DNA of 64,000 nucleotides from an uncultured Oscillospiraceae bacterium (GCA_934591895.1 CAKTPP010000001.1:62001-126000); one strand, 5' to 3'; shown: positions 47,768 through 56,218, counted from the first letter of the stretch. Translations and numbers: made by a program. The notes: generated from the letters alone by a model not told the origin.

Positions 47768-49305
47768 TGGCTGACAAGAAGGTCAAGGGCGCCGGGAGCC
47801 GTTTTCTCCCCGGCAGCAACATTGCAAAGCACCGCGAGTGGCGCGGTCTGAAGGATACGTGGTACGACTATATTGAGTGGGTCAAGGTGCTCGGCGTTAT
47901 GGGCGGCTTCGTGGCCAAGAGCCCGGTGCGCATTATGCGCGGCATGCTGACCTACCGCTGGATGGGCTCGTATCTCGGCGCGCTGAACATGATCGACCGC
48001 TGCGTCGAGGGGCTGCGCGGCCCGGCGCTGCGCGTGACGCGCATTTACCTCAACACGATCATGAAGGGCTCGACCACCTCCATCGCCGAGATGATGATGG
48101 GCGACCGCCGCTTTGGCGACAACGACTTCGGCCGCACGCAGGTCGTGCTCGAGCAGACCATGTGCCCCGAGATCCTTGCGGGCTTTACGAACCTGCGCCC
48201 CGCGCAGCTCGAGCCGTTCCAGGGACTGCTGCTGTGCTACATGGATCAGGGCGCCAACCCGTATTATATCGACGCCATGGAGAGCGTCGGCCTGCCGGCG
48301 GACTCCTGCCGTCTGTCGAACAACGCTGCCGGCGTCGCGCTGCTCGATGAGTTCCCGAAGATCGGCGCCTGCTGTATCTCCAATAACGCTCCGTGCGACT
48401 CGTCGACCATGAACAGCCAGCTCATCGAGCGCCACCTCGATGTGGACACGCTGCCGGCTGCCATCCCCATGCGATGGGCCGATCCGCACACGCGCAGGTA
48501 TGCCCGCGCGTCCCTGCGCCGCATCATCGACTTTGTCGAGCGGCACACCGGCGAGACCTATGACTGGGACGCCTGCCGCGCCATGATGGAAAAGCACAAC
48601 GACGAGGTGCGCAACGAGATGGAGAAGTGGAACTTTATGGCCACACCCTATACCGCCGCCGCGCTGACCGTGCCGAACCTGTTTCACACGTTCTATTACG
48701 CGTTCTCCGGCGGCCGCAACCCCGAGGTCATGAAGGCCGAGAACAAGGTCATGAAGATCCTTGAGCAGGCGTATGCGGACAAGACCAACTGCTTCCCCAA
48801 GACGCGCTACCGTGCCATCACCTGGGGCGGCCCGCCGTGCTACTGGCTGCAGTTCCCGAACTGGCTGTATAACTGCTGGGGCATCCTCGTGATCGCCGGC
48901 ATGGATCTGTTCTCCGGCAACGTCATCATCGACACGACGGATGAGGACACCATGCTCGACGGCATCGCCCGCAACTACGAGACCGGCGTCATGCGCCGCC
49001 ACCTGACCGGCGGCTGGCAGCACCTCGTGGAGTTCTGGGACGAGGCGGAGAAGTTCCACTGCGACATGGTCATCCTGCACGATGACATCACCTGCAAGGG
49101 CGCGCTCGGTCTCACGGGCGTCATCCTTGACCAGGCGAAGGAGAAAAAGACGAAGCTCATGATGGTCTCCAACGACATGTTCGACCACCGCACCGTCTCC
49201 CGCGCCGACATCCGCCAGCAGGTCAACGACTACATGTACTCCGTCATGCAGGCCGAGCCGCTCGATGCGTCCCTGCTGCAGTATGATGATTACGAAGGCT
49301 GGTAA
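47767..49305 (+). CDS. 2-hydroxyacyl-CoA dehydratase subunit, 512 aa
   Basis: The second dehydratase subunit (HgdA-like but longer than the usual 375-480 aa). It contains cysteine-rich stretches (TMCPEILAGF, GACCISNNAPCDSS, GPPCYWLQFPNWLYNCWGILVIAGMDLF) and a C-terminal domain with HCDMVILHDDITCKGALGLTGVILDQAKEKKTKLMMVSNDMFDHRTVSRADIRQQVNDYM, matching the ending of dehydratase subunits. The first about 90 residues, with a basic start, look like an extension. GTG 47764 or ATG 47767 may start it; GGAGG fits both. No ATP-dependent activator gene (BadF type) is adjacent, so activation must come from elsewhere. Confidence 0.83.
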   Translation: MADKKVKGAGSRFLPGSNIAKHREWRGLKDTWYDYIEWVKVLGVMGGFVAKSPVRIMRGMLTYRWMGSYLGALNMIDRCVEGLRGPALRVTRIYLNTIMKGSTTSIAEMMMGDRRFGDNDFGRTQVVLEQTMCPEILAGFTNLRPAQLEPFQGLLLCYMDQGANPYYIDAMESVGLPADSCRLSNNAAGVALLDEFPKIGACCISNNAPCDSSTMNSQLIERHLDVDTLPAAIPMRWADPHTRRYARASLRRIIDFVERHTGETYDWDACRAMMEKHNDEVRNEMEKWNFMATPYTAAALTVPNLFHTFYYAFSGGRNPEVMKAENKVMKILEQAYADKTNCFPKTRYRAITWGGPPCYWLQFPNWLYNCWGILVIAGMDLFSGNVIIDTTDEDTMLDGIARNYETGVMRRHLTGGWQHLVEFWDEAEKFHCDMVILHDDITCKGALGLTGVILDQAKEKKTKLMMVSNDMFDHRTVSRADIRQQVNDYMYSVMQAEPLDASLLQYDDYEGW

Positions 49306-49321
49306 ACAGGAGGAAATGACG

Positions 49322-49483
49322 ATGAAAAAACTGCTGCCAAAGCTGCTTCTCGGCGCGACCGGCGTCTGGGTGGGGAGCATGCTCATCTACTGGTTCAATC
49401 TCGACAACAAGGCGATCTATTTCCTTGTGCGCCCGCTGCTGGATAAGATCTACGACCACAGAAAGGTCGACGGGAAGGTCTGA
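49322..49483 (+). CDS. 53-aa single-pass membrane protein in the dehydratase operon
   Basis: A small protein (MKKLLPKLLLGATGVWVGSM...) with a hydrophobic N-terminal half and a basic tail ending in DGKV. AGGAGG lies 8 nt before ATG 49322. Its stop overlaps the start of the GntR regulator (TGATG), and it follows the dehydratase by 16 nt, so it is part of the operon. No family recognised; a membrane tether for the enzyme is speculation. Confidence 0.68.
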   Translation: MKKLLPKLLLGATGVWVGSMLIYWFNLDNKAIYFLVRPLLDKIYDHRKVDGKV

Positions 49484-50190
49484 TGGGATTCCGGCAGATT
49501 CAGGCTCCGACGCTCCGGGAGCTGTTCGTCGATCAGGTCATCGGCATGATCTTTTCCGGGGAGCTGAAGGTCGGCGACCGCCTCCCGTCGGAGCGCGAGC
49601 TGTCCGAGCAGATGCACATCAGCCGCTCGATGGTGCACACCGGGCTCGAGGATCTCGAGCGCATGGGCTTCGTGCGCATGGAGCCGCGCCGCGGCAACTA
49701 CATCGAGGACTATGCCCGCCACGGCAATTTTGAGACGCTCATGGCGCTCGGAAAATACGGCGGCCAGTTCGACCACGCGATCGAGAGCTCGCTCGTCGAG
49801 GCGCGCGATGCGATCGAGGGCGGCGCCATGATCCTGCTCGGCGAACGCGGCACACCGGACGATATCGACCAGCTGCGCGCCATCACGGAAAAACTGCGCG
49901 CATCCGTCGCCGCGGGCGAGGGCAACGCCGTCTATGCGCAGTGGATGCGCAGGTTCGACACGGCCATCACCGAGCTGAGCGGCAACCGCATCTTCCCGCT
50001 GCTCATGAACAGCCTTGCGGATGTGAGCGGCATCCTCTGGGAGCGCTGCGTCGGCTTCTGGGGCGCGGAGACGGTCATCGAGCAGGAGATGCGCATCATC
50101 GATATGCTCGCCGCCGGGCGCGGACGTGACGCGGCGCTGTATATCGAGAACATCTACCGCCATTACTGCGACGCGCACGCGGATGCGTGA
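49483..50190 (+). CDS. FadR/GntR-family regulator (FCD domain)
   Basis: A 235-aa repressor-type regulator. The winged HTH is LRELFVDQVIGMIFSGELKVGDRLPSERELSEQMHISRSMVHTGLEDLERMGFVRMEPRRGNYIED (about 11-75). The helical FCD effector domain follows, with DTAITELSGNRIFPLLMNSL as the conserved Asp/Asn metal-site region. It is the last gene of the dehydratase operon, overlapping the small membrane protein. The two TGGT-N3-ACCA palindromes at the operon promoter fit its family, so feedback control by a substrate or CoA thioester is likely. Confidence 0.9.
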   Translation: MGFRQIQAPTLRELFVDQVIGMIFSGELKVGDRLPSERELSEQMHISRSMVHTGLEDLERMGFVRMEPRRGNYIEDYARHGNFETLMALGKYGGQFDHAIESSLVEARDAIEGGAMILLGERGTPDDIDQLRAITEKLRASVAAGEGNAVYAQWMRRFDTAITELSGNRIFPLLMNSLADVSGILWERCVGFWGAETVIEQEMRIIDMLAAGRGRDAALYIENIYRHYCDAHADA

Positions 50191-50208
50191 CGGCGCACAA
50201 TACTGCAA

Positions 50209-50248
50209 ACGCCCGCTTCCGACCGGAAGCGGGCGTCACAGCTTGTCA
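50209..50248. terminator. Terminator hairpin plus a possible 10-base element remnant
   Basis: Perfect 12-bp stem (ACGCCCGCTTCC, 50209-50220, and complement 50225-50236) between convergent GntR and TetR genes. Two bases later, 50239-50248 reads CAGCTTGTCA, the exact first ten bases of the terminator-associated element, after which similarity stops. Confidence 0.75.
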
Positions 50249-50267
50249 GGCGGACTTGCTTTTCGCG

Positions 50268-50849
50268 TTATGAGCGGCTCAGGTTTCCGAGATAGCCGAG
50301 GATGTTGCCGTTGATCTCGCCGGTGAGCGCCTGATTGTAATTGCAGATGAACGTGCCGGCGATGAGGATCATCATCGCCTCGGCCTCGTGCATGCCGGCT
50401 TCTTCCCCGTAAATGCGGATAAGGCACTGCTCCATGAGCGTGCGCCAGGCGCGGAACTCGTCCTGCACGAGCCGCCCGATCTCCGGGTCATAGCGCGCGA
50501 GCACGTAGGTCTGCGTTGTGGCGTTCGGGCGCTGCTCGTGCGACGGGGCATTGGCCACATAGTCCATGAAGGCGTTCATGTATGCAAGGTTGGAGTCATA
50601 GTCCGCGCGCGCGTGCCCGGCAAACCACTGGCTGCACTTTTCGCTCATATATTCGCGCGTGTAGCGCACATACGCGAGGATGAGGTCGTTTTTGCTTTCA
50701 AAATAATTGAGCAGCTTGGCATGGCTCATGCCCGCCTCGGCTGCAATGTCGCGCAGGGACACGTTCAGCATGGGCTTGCGCTCGATGCAGCGCTGAAACG
50801 CCATGAGGATGTCCGTGCGGATCTGCTCACGGTCGACAATGATCGGCAT
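50268..50849 (-). CDS. TetR/AcrR-family regulator
   Basis: A 193-aa regulator. The HTH lies in ILMAFQRCIERKPMLNVSLRDIAAEAGMSHAKLLNYFESKNDLILAYVRY; the C-terminal ligand domain is helical and unassigned. ATG 50849 was chosen for GGAGG 8 nt upstream. It is monocistronic, convergent with the GntR gene. No obvious target lies beside it: the PTS-like gene upstream points the same way but has its own terminator and promoter. Confidence 0.9.
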   Translation of the reverse strand: MPIIVDREQIRTDILMAFQRCIERKPMLNVSLRDIAAEAGMSHAKLLNYFESKNDLILAYVRYTREYMSEKCSQWFAGHARADYDSNLAYMNAFMDYVANAPSHEQRPNATTQTYVLARYDPEIGRLVQDEFRAWRTLMEQCLIRIYGEEAGMHEAEAMMILIAGTFICNYNQALTGEINGNILGYLGNLSRS

Positions 50850-50927
50850 ACGCTTCGCCTCCGGGTACTGGGATGACCCGATTATACAGCGTTTCACGGC
50901 GTCCGTCAAATCGCGGCGCACCGCATG

Positions 50928-50961
50928 AAAAAACCGCACAGGATCGGATCCTGTGCGGTTT
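50928..50961. terminator. Terminator of the PTS_EIIC_2-like gene
   Basis: Fifteen-base arms (AAACCGCACAGGATC and complement), followed by six T on the minus strand (50933-50928). Confidence 0.92.
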
Positions 50962-50973
50962 TGCGGTGCCGGT

Positions 50974-52092
50974 TCAGTCGAGCTTCAGATCGCCCTCGCG
51001 GATCCAGCCGAGGCGGCGGCACAGCAGGCCGATCGCCCAGCAGATCACGGCCGGCAGCACGATGCAGACCAGCAGCAGGCCGATCCAGTCCATCGCGCCG
51101 GGCTGGATGGCCACGGCGCCGTTGGCGATGGCCGCCTCGCTCGGAGAGACCCAGCCGGTCCACACGCCGATCGGGCCGCACAGGCCGCACGTGCCCATGC
51201 CGGAGTTGACGGCGGCGCCGTTCATCTGGAGCTTGAAGATGCACGTTGCGATCGGTCCCGTGATGGCGGATGTCACGATGGCGGGGATCCAGATCTTCGG
51301 GTTGCGCACGATGTTGCCCATCTGCAGCATGCTCGTGCCGAGACCCTGACTGACCAGGCCGCCCCAGCCGTTTTCGCGGAAGCTCAGCACGGCGAAGCCC
51401 ACCATGTTCGCGCAGCAGCCGGCCACGGCCGCGCCGCCTGCAAGCCCCGTGAGCGAGAGCGCCGCGCAGATGGCCGCCGACGAGATCGGCAGCGTGAGCG
51501 CGATGCCCACGATGACCGACACGACGATGCCCATGACGAACGGCTGCTGCTCGGTCGCCCACATGATGATCTTACCGACCCAGCTTGCGCCCTTGCCGAT
51601 GGGCGCGGCGACGAGCATGGCAAGCCCGATGCCGACGAGGATCGTGACGATGGGGGTCACGAGGATGTCCACCTTCGTCTCCTTACTGACGGCCTTGCCG
51701 AACTCGGCCGCGACGACCGCCGTCACGAGCACGGCCAGCGGGCCGCCTGCGCCGCCCATGGCGTTTGTCGCAAAGCCGACCGGAACGAGGGAGAAGAGCA
51801 CCATCGCCGGCGCGTGCAGCGCGTGACCGATGGCGACCGCCATCGCCGGACCGACCATCAGCGAGGCGCAGCCGCCGATCGTGTAGCCGGCCGCGGCATC
51901 GCCCTTGCCAAGGGTGAAGATGATGGCGTTGAGAAAACCGATGTGGAACTGCTGACCGAGCGTGTTGAGGATCGTGCCGATCAGCAGCGAGCAAAACAGA
52001 CCCTGCGCCATCGCGCCGAGCGCGTCGATGCCGTAGCGCCGCAGAGAGATCTCGATGTCCTTTCGCTTCAGAAAGTCCCGGAATCGCTGCAT
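50974..52092 (-). CDS. PTS_EIIC_2-family membrane transporter, putative niacin-related
   Basis: A 372-aa polytopic membrane protein with about nine TM segments. Glycine-rich motifs GKGDAAAGYTIGGCASLMVGPAMAVAIG, ATNAMGGAGGPLAVLV, NSGMGTCGLCGPIGVWTGW and the N-terminal RYGIDALGAMAQGLFCSLLIGTILNTLG fit PF13303, a family named for PTS IIC domains but lacking the phosphorylated IIB/IIA parts. CAGGAGG precedes ATG 52092. Its promoter overlaps a 40-bp perfect palindrome, and niaR and pncB lie directly behind it, so a role in uptake of a niacin-type NAD precursor is inferred rather than sugar transport. Confidence 0.82.
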   Translation of the reverse strand: MQRFRDFLKRKDIEISLRRYGIDALGAMAQGLFCSLLIGTILNTLGQQFHIGFLNAIIFTLGKGDAAAGYTIGGCASLMVGPAMAVAIGHALHAPAMVLFSLVPVGFATNAMGGAGGPLAVLVTAVVAAEFGKAVSKETKVDILVTPIVTILVGIGLAMLVAAPIGKGASWVGKIIMWATEQQPFVMGIVVSVIVGIALTLPISSAAICAALSLTGLAGGAAVAGCCANMVGFAVLSFRENGWGGLVSQGLGTSMLQMGNIVRNPKIWIPAIVTSAITGPIATCIFKLQMNGAAVNSGMGTCGLCGPIGVWTGWVSPSEAAIANGAVAIQPGAMDWIGLLLVCIVLPAVICWAIGLLCRRLGWIREGDLKLD

Positions 52093-52127
52093 AGTGAAGC
52101 CCTCCTGTAAAATACGGAAATAAAATA

Positions 52128-52167
52128 AGTATGCTTTACAGGTGTCTTGACACCTGTAAAGCATACT
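52128..52167. promoter_or_regulatory. 40-bp perfect palindrome, probable NiaR operator
   Basis: Two 19-bp arms (52128-52146 and 52149-52167) are perfectly complementary around a TT centre; the core reads ACAGGTGTCTTGACACCTGT. It overlaps the -10 box and the start region of the PTS_EIIC_2-like gene. NiaR (YrxA) sites in Firmicutes are ACA-GTGTC-type palindromes, and niaR is adjacent. Confidence 0.75.
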
Positions 52168-52193
52168 ATAAAGGCTCCTTATGCGCTTGTCAA
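52165..52193 (-). promoter_or_regulatory. Promoter of the PTS_EIIC_2-like gene
   Basis: Minus-strand consensus TTGACA (52193-52188), 17-nt spacer, TATAGT (52170-52165), the latter overlapping the palindrome. Confidence 0.75.
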
Positions 52194-52209
52194 CTAAATT
52201 AAACTTCTG

Positions 52210-52722
52210 TCAATCATCCAGCAGCAGACCGGCGGCTTTCAGCGCGGCGCAGGCGCGCGTGTAGGCATCCTCATTCGGGCAGCGCAGCGTGTGCAGGTGC
52301 AGCCCGCCGGTGAGCAGGCTCAGCGGCGCCGCGTCGCTGTCGCGGATGCGCGCGAGAAACTGCTCCACATCGTAGCGGCTGCTGATCTGGAGCTGGCCGG
52401 TGAGCTGGCCGTAGACCGGATGCTCGACGATGACGTCGAGCACGGTGCAGCCGTTGTCGACAAGGATGTCGAGCTCCTGTCCGGTCTGCGCGAGCGTGTG
52501 GCGGCAGGCGATGGTGCGCGTGATGCCGTCGGTCGCCTGCGGCAGCACGTAGCCGCGCGGCGTGGCGGAGATCTCCGCGCCGCCTGCGCGCAGCAGCGCG
52601 ATGTCGCCCACGATGATCTGGCGGCTGACGTTCAGCCCGGCGGCGAGCGCGGACGCGCTCACGGGACGGTCGGCCGTGCGCAGCTGGTCAAGGATCGCCT
52701 GGCGGCGGGAAGCGGCCTCCAT
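52210..52722 (-). CDS. niaR: NiaR-type NAD-biosynthesis repressor (HTH_11 + 3H domain)
   Basis: A 170-aa niacin-responsive repressor. The HTH_11 domain is RRQAILDQLRTADRPVSASALAAGLNVSRQIIVGDIALLRAGGAEISATPRGYVL. The 3H domain has its conserved histidines in CRHTLAQTGQEL, IVEHPVYGQLTGQL and LLTGGLHLHTLRC, where nickel/niacin binding occurs in the family. It follows pncB by 3 nt in one operon, and the adjacent transporter has a NiaR-like palindrome. pncB-niaR itself has no such palindrome at its promoter. Confidence 0.92.
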   Translation of the reverse strand: MEAASRRQAILDQLRTADRPVSASALAAGLNVSRQIIVGDIALLRAGGAEISATPRGYVLPQATDGITRTIACRHTLAQTGQELDILVDNGCTVLDVIVEHPVYGQLTGQLQISSRYDVEQFLARIRDSDAAPLSLLTGGLHLHTLRCPNEDAYTRACAALKAAGLLLDD

Positions 52723-52725
52723 GTC

Positions 52726-54186
52726 TCAGCCCTGCGACTTTCCGCCGGCGTTGAGCAGATCGAGCTTGATCTTCAGCAGCTTTTCCGACAGGTCGACGTA
52801 GTAGTTGTGCGGGTAGTCAAAGCGCAGCACCTCCGGCCACAGGGTCGCAAGCTGCTCGGCGCAGTAGGTGCGGATCTCATCGAGCGAGGGCTTCTGGTAC
52901 ACGAGCTCGCCGCCGCGGAAGACGGGCACGAGCAGCTCGCGCGCCGTGAAGTCGGTGAGCACCTTCTTCTTCCACGTCGCGTCGGGGTCGCAGATCTCGA
53001 GCGGCTGCGTGTCGTCCACGGTTTCGTCGTGCAGGCAGATGTAATCCGCCTCGGCCATGCCGGTGTCCCCGCTGTAGAAGCGGTAGACCTTCTTGAAGTG
53101 CGGGTTTGTGATCTTGCCGACGTTTTCGCTGATCTTGATCTTCGGGATGATGTTGCCGCTTTCGTCCTCGATGGCCGCGAGCTTGTACACGCCGCCGAAC
53201 ACCGGTTCGCTGCGCGCGGTGATGAGCCGCTCGCCCACGCCGAAGCTGTCGACCTGCGCGCCCTGCCGCAGCAGCCCCGCGATCAGGCGCTCATCGAGCG
53301 CGTTGGACACGGTGATCTTGCAGTCGGTCCAGCCGGCGTCGTCGAGCATTTTGCGCGCCTTTTTCGTCAGGTAGGCGATGTCGCCGGAGTCGAAGCGGAT
53401 GCCGCAGCGCGTGATGCCCAGCGGCTTGAGCACCTCGTTGAAGGCGCGGATGGCGTTCGGCACGCCGGACTGCAGGCTGTTGTAGGTGTCCACGAGCAGG
53501 GTGGCGTTGGTGGGGTAGGTCCGGCAGTAGGCGCGGAAGGCGTCAAGCTCGGAGTCGAACATCTGCACCCAGGAGTGCGCCATCGTGCCGCCGGCAAACA
53601 CGCCGAACAGCTCGTCCGAGATCGTGCAGGCGGTGCCGGCGCAGCCGCCGATGTAGGCGGCGCGTGCGCCGAGGATCGCCCCGTCGGCGCCCTGCGCGCG
53701 GCGCGATCCGAACTCGAGCACCGTGCGTCCCTGCGCGGCGCGGCAGATGCGGCTGGCCTTCGTGGCGATCAGGCTCTGGTGGTTGATCTGCAGCAGCAGA
53801 TACGTCTCCACGAGCTGCGCCTGAATGGCCGGGGCGCGAACCGTGATGAGCGGCTCGCGCGGGAACACGGGCGTGCCCTCCGGCACGGCCCAGATGTCAC
53901 CGGTGAAGTGGAAGTTTTTCAGATAGTCGAGAAATGCCTCGCTGAACAGCTTGCGGCCGCGCAGATAGGCAATGTCCTCGTCGGTGAAGTGCAGATTCTG
54001 AATGTAGTCGATGATCTGCTCGAGACCGGCGGCGATGGCGTAGCCGCCGTCGTCGGGCACGCTGCGGAAGAACACATCAAAATAGGTGATGCGATCCTGC
54101 ATGTTGTGGTCGAGATAACCGTTGCCCATCGTCAGCTCATAAAAATCGCAGAGCATGGTCATGTTCAGCGTCTTGTTGGGGTCCAT
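52726..54186 (-). CDS. pncB: Nicotinate phosphoribosyltransferase
   Basis: A 486-aa enzyme of the NAD salvage pathway, making nicotinate mononucleotide from nicotinate and PRPP. The N-terminus is MDPNKTLNMTMLCDFYELTMGNGYL. Motifs include EFGSRRAQGADGAILGARAAYIGG (with the active-site region), GTMAHSWVQMF (the regulatory/catalytic His), TLLVDTYNSLQSGVPNA, GIRFDSGDIAYLTKKAR and DSFGVGERL. ATG 54186 has GGCGAGGT upstream. First in the pncB-niaR operon. Confidence 0.96.
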   Translation of the reverse strand: MDPNKTLNMTMLCDFYELTMGNGYLDHNMQDRITYFDVFFRSVPDDGGYAIAAGLEQIIDYIQNLHFTDEDIAYLRGRKLFSEAFLDYLKNFHFTGDIWAVPEGTPVFPREPLITVRAPAIQAQLVETYLLLQINHQSLIATKASRICRAAQGRTVLEFGSRRAQGADGAILGARAAYIGGCAGTACTISDELFGVFAGGTMAHSWVQMFDSELDAFRAYCRTYPTNATLLVDTYNSLQSGVPNAIRAFNEVLKPLGITRCGIRFDSGDIAYLTKKARKMLDDAGWTDCKITVSNALDERLIAGLLRQGAQVDSFGVGERLITARSEPVFGGVYKLAAIEDESGNIIPKIKISENVGKITNPHFKKVYRFYSGDTGMAEADYICLHDETVDDTQPLEICDPDATWKKKVLTDFTARELLVPVFRGGELVYQKPSLDEIRTYCAEQLATLWPEVLRFDYPHNYYVDLSEKLLKIKLDLLNAGGKSQG

Positions 54187-54243
54187 TGACCTCGCCTCCT
54201 GAATGGGTCTGCGGAATGCAGACAGCAAAATATATTCTTTTCA

Positions 54244-54272
54244 ATTATAGCCATTGTTGCGTGCGAAAGCAA
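54244..54272 (-). promoter_or_regulatory. Promoter of pncB-niaR
   Basis: Minus-strand TTGCTT (54272-54267), 17-nt spacer, TATAAT (54249-54244). Confidence 0.65.
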
Positions 54273-54322
54273 CGATTATTAAATTAACAAGGGAAAAGGC
54301 GCGAAAAAACCAGTTCGTGCCG

Positions 54323-54351
54323 TTGACATCAAAATACGGGCGTTGTATCTT
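54323..54351 (+). promoter_or_regulatory. Promoter of the transketolase genes
   Basis: TTGACA (54323-54328), 17-nt spacer, TATCTT (54346-54351), 33 nt before the ATG. Confidence 0.72.
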
Positions 54352-54384
54352 AATAATGTAACACAAAACAGGAGGACAATTACC

Positions 54385-55215
54385 ATGTCTTTGACACCGG
54401 AACGCACGGCCGAGCTGCAGGAGCTCTGCCGTCAGTATCGGATCGACGTACTCACAGCCATTCACGGCGCACAGTCCGGCCATCCGGGCGGCAGCCTGTC
54501 TGCCTGCGAGATCCTTACGCTGCTGTATCAGCAGCGGATGCATGTCGACGCCGCGCACCCCGACGACCCGAACCGTGACCGGCTCGTGCTCTGCAAGGGA
54601 CACGCCGCGCCCATGCTCTACCGCAACCTGATCGGCAAGGGCTTTCTGCCCGCCGAGAGCATGAACACGCTGCGCCGGACCGGCAGCCCGCTGCAGGGTC
54701 ACCCGTGCATGCGCACGCCGGGCGTGGATATGCCGTCCGGCCCGCTGGGCATCGGCCTCGCCGCGGCGCAGGGCATCGCCCTCGGCCTGAAGCTCGATCA
54801 GTCCGACGCACGCGTGTATGCCGTGCTCGGCGACGGCGAGCTCGATGAGGGCGCCGTCTGGGAGGCGGCCGCCTCGGCCGTGAAGTTCGGCCTCGACAAT
54901 CTCACTGCCATCGTCGACTGGAACAAGGTGCAGCTCGACGGCACGACCGACGAGATCATGCCGCTGCGCGACCTGCCCGGCAAGTGGCGCGCCTTCGGCT
55001 GGAACGTGCTGCGCTGCGACGGGCACGATCTGACCGCGCTGGATGCCGCGCTCGACGCTGCTGCCGCCTGCAAGGGCGTGCCGACCGTGATCCTGGCCGA
55101 CACGGTCAAGGGCAAGGGCGTGTCCTTTATGGAGGGCAAGGCCGCCTGGCACGGCAAGGCCATTCCGGATGCGGAATTTGCGCAGGCAATGCAGGAACTG
55201 GGAGGGAACGTCTGA
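54385..55215 (+). CDS. Transketolase, N-terminal (TPP-binding) subunit
   Basis: A 276-aa subunit of a split transketolase. TPP-binding features: IHGAQSGHPGGSLSACEILTLLY, RLVLCKGHAAPMLY, GIGLAAAQGIALGLKL, VLGDGELDEGAVWEAAASAVKFGLDNLTAIVDWNKVQLDG (GDG...N metal/TPP motif). The C-terminal half of a full enzyme is supplied by the next gene, whose start overlaps this stop (TGATG). It moves two-carbon units in the non-oxidative pentose phosphate pathway. GGAGG precedes the ATG. Confidence 0.94.
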   Translation: MSLTPERTAELQELCRQYRIDVLTAIHGAQSGHPGGSLSACEILTLLYQQRMHVDAAHPDDPNRDRLVLCKGHAAPMLYRNLIGKGFLPAESMNTLRRTGSPLQGHPCMRTPGVDMPSGPLGIGLAAAQGIALGLKLDQSDARVYAVLGDGELDEGAVWEAAASAVKFGLDNLTAIVDWNKVQLDGTTDEIMPLRDLPGKWRAFGWNVLRCDGHDLTALDAALDAAAACKGVPTVILADTVKGKGVSFMEGKAAWHGKAIPDAEFAQAMQELGGNV

Positions 55216-56153
55216 TGGGAAAATCCATTCGTGAAGTATACGGCACCGTGCTCGCCGAGCTCGGAGATACCAATGAAAATATCGTCGTGCTCGATGCCGA
55301 CCTGTCCGGCTCTACCAAGAGCGGCTTTTTTGCCAAGGCGCATCCCGAGCGGCATTTCAACATGGGCATTGCCGAGTCCGACATGGTCGCCACGGCGGCG
55401 GGCCTTTCCACGACCGGCAAGATCCCGTTCGTGAACACGTTCACGGTGTTTCTCACGACGCTGGGCCTCATCTCGGCGCGTGCGCAGGTGTGCTACGGCA
55501 ACCTGAATGTGAAGTTCGGCGGCGCCTACTGCGGCATGTCCGACGCGCTCGACGGCGCGACGCACCACGCCACCGAGGACATCGCCGTCATGCGCTCGCT
55601 GCCGAACATGCGCGTGCTCGTCCCGTCGGACGCGGCCAGCACCCGCTGGGCGACGAAGTATGCCGCCGACACCTACGGCCCGATGTACCTGCGCCTGTCG
55701 CGCGACGTATATCCGGATCTGTATGACGAGAACACGAACTTCGAGTGCGGCAAGGGCGCGATCGTGCGCGACGGCACGGACGTGACCGTCATCGCCTGTG
55801 GCATCCTTGTGCACAAGGCGCTCGAGGCGGCCGAGCAGATGGCCGGGCGCGGCGTGTCCGTGCGCGTGGTGGACATGTACTCCATCAAGCCCATCGACCG
55901 CGAGCTCATCCTGCGCTGTGCGCAGGAGACGGGCGCGATCGTCACCGCCGAGGAGCACAATATTTACGGCGGCCTCGGCAGCGCCGTGGCGGAGGTGCTC
56001 GCATGGGGCGGCGCGGCTGCGCCGACGGAGTTTGTCGGCATCCCCGACACGTTCACCGAGACCGGCAAGTACACCGATCTGCTCGCCAAATACGGCGTGG
56101 ATGCAGCCGGTGTCGTGCGCGGCATCGAGCGGGCGCTCGCGCGTAAGCACTGA
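55215..56153 (+). CDS. Transketolase, C-terminal (pyrimidine-binding) subunit
   Basis: A 312-aa partner of the 54385 gene. It carries the pyrimidine-binding domain (IVVLDADLSGSTKSGFFAKAHPERHFNMGIAESDMVATAAGLS, with the catalytic Glu in GIAESD; GGAYCGMSDALDGATHHATEDIAVMRSLPNM) and the transketolase C domain (VTVIACGILVHKALEAAEQMAGRGVSVRVVDMYSIKPID; TAEEHNIYGGLGSAVAEVLA). Split transketolases are common in anaerobic Firmicutes. Translation is coupled to the N subunit. Confidence 0.94.
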   Translation: MGKSIREVYGTVLAELGDTNENIVVLDADLSGSTKSGFFAKAHPERHFNMGIAESDMVATAAGLSTTGKIPFVNTFTVFLTTLGLISARAQVCYGNLNVKFGGAYCGMSDALDGATHHATEDIAVMRSLPNMRVLVPSDAASTRWATKYAADTYGPMYLRLSRDVYPDLYDENTNFECGKGAIVRDGTDVTVIACGILVHKALEAAEQMAGRGVSVRVVDMYSIKPIDRELILRCAQETGAIVTAEEHNIYGGLGSAVAEVLAWGGAAAPTEFVGIPDTFTETGKYTDLLAKYGVDAAGVVRGIERALARKH

Positions 56154-56167
56154 GTTTTCTGCACGGA

Positions 56168-56199
56168 AGCCGGCGGGCAGCTTGCCTGCCGGCTTTTTT
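56168..56199 (+). terminator. Terminator of the transketolase operon
   Basis: Hairpin AGCCGGC...CAG/CTGCCGGCT with a small bulge and six T, 15 nt after the stop. It separates the transketolase pair from the galactokinase gene, but readthrough is possible since no promoter is seen before 56219. Confidence 0.8.
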
Positions 56200-56218
56200 A
56201 TCGGATCAGGAGGAGACC

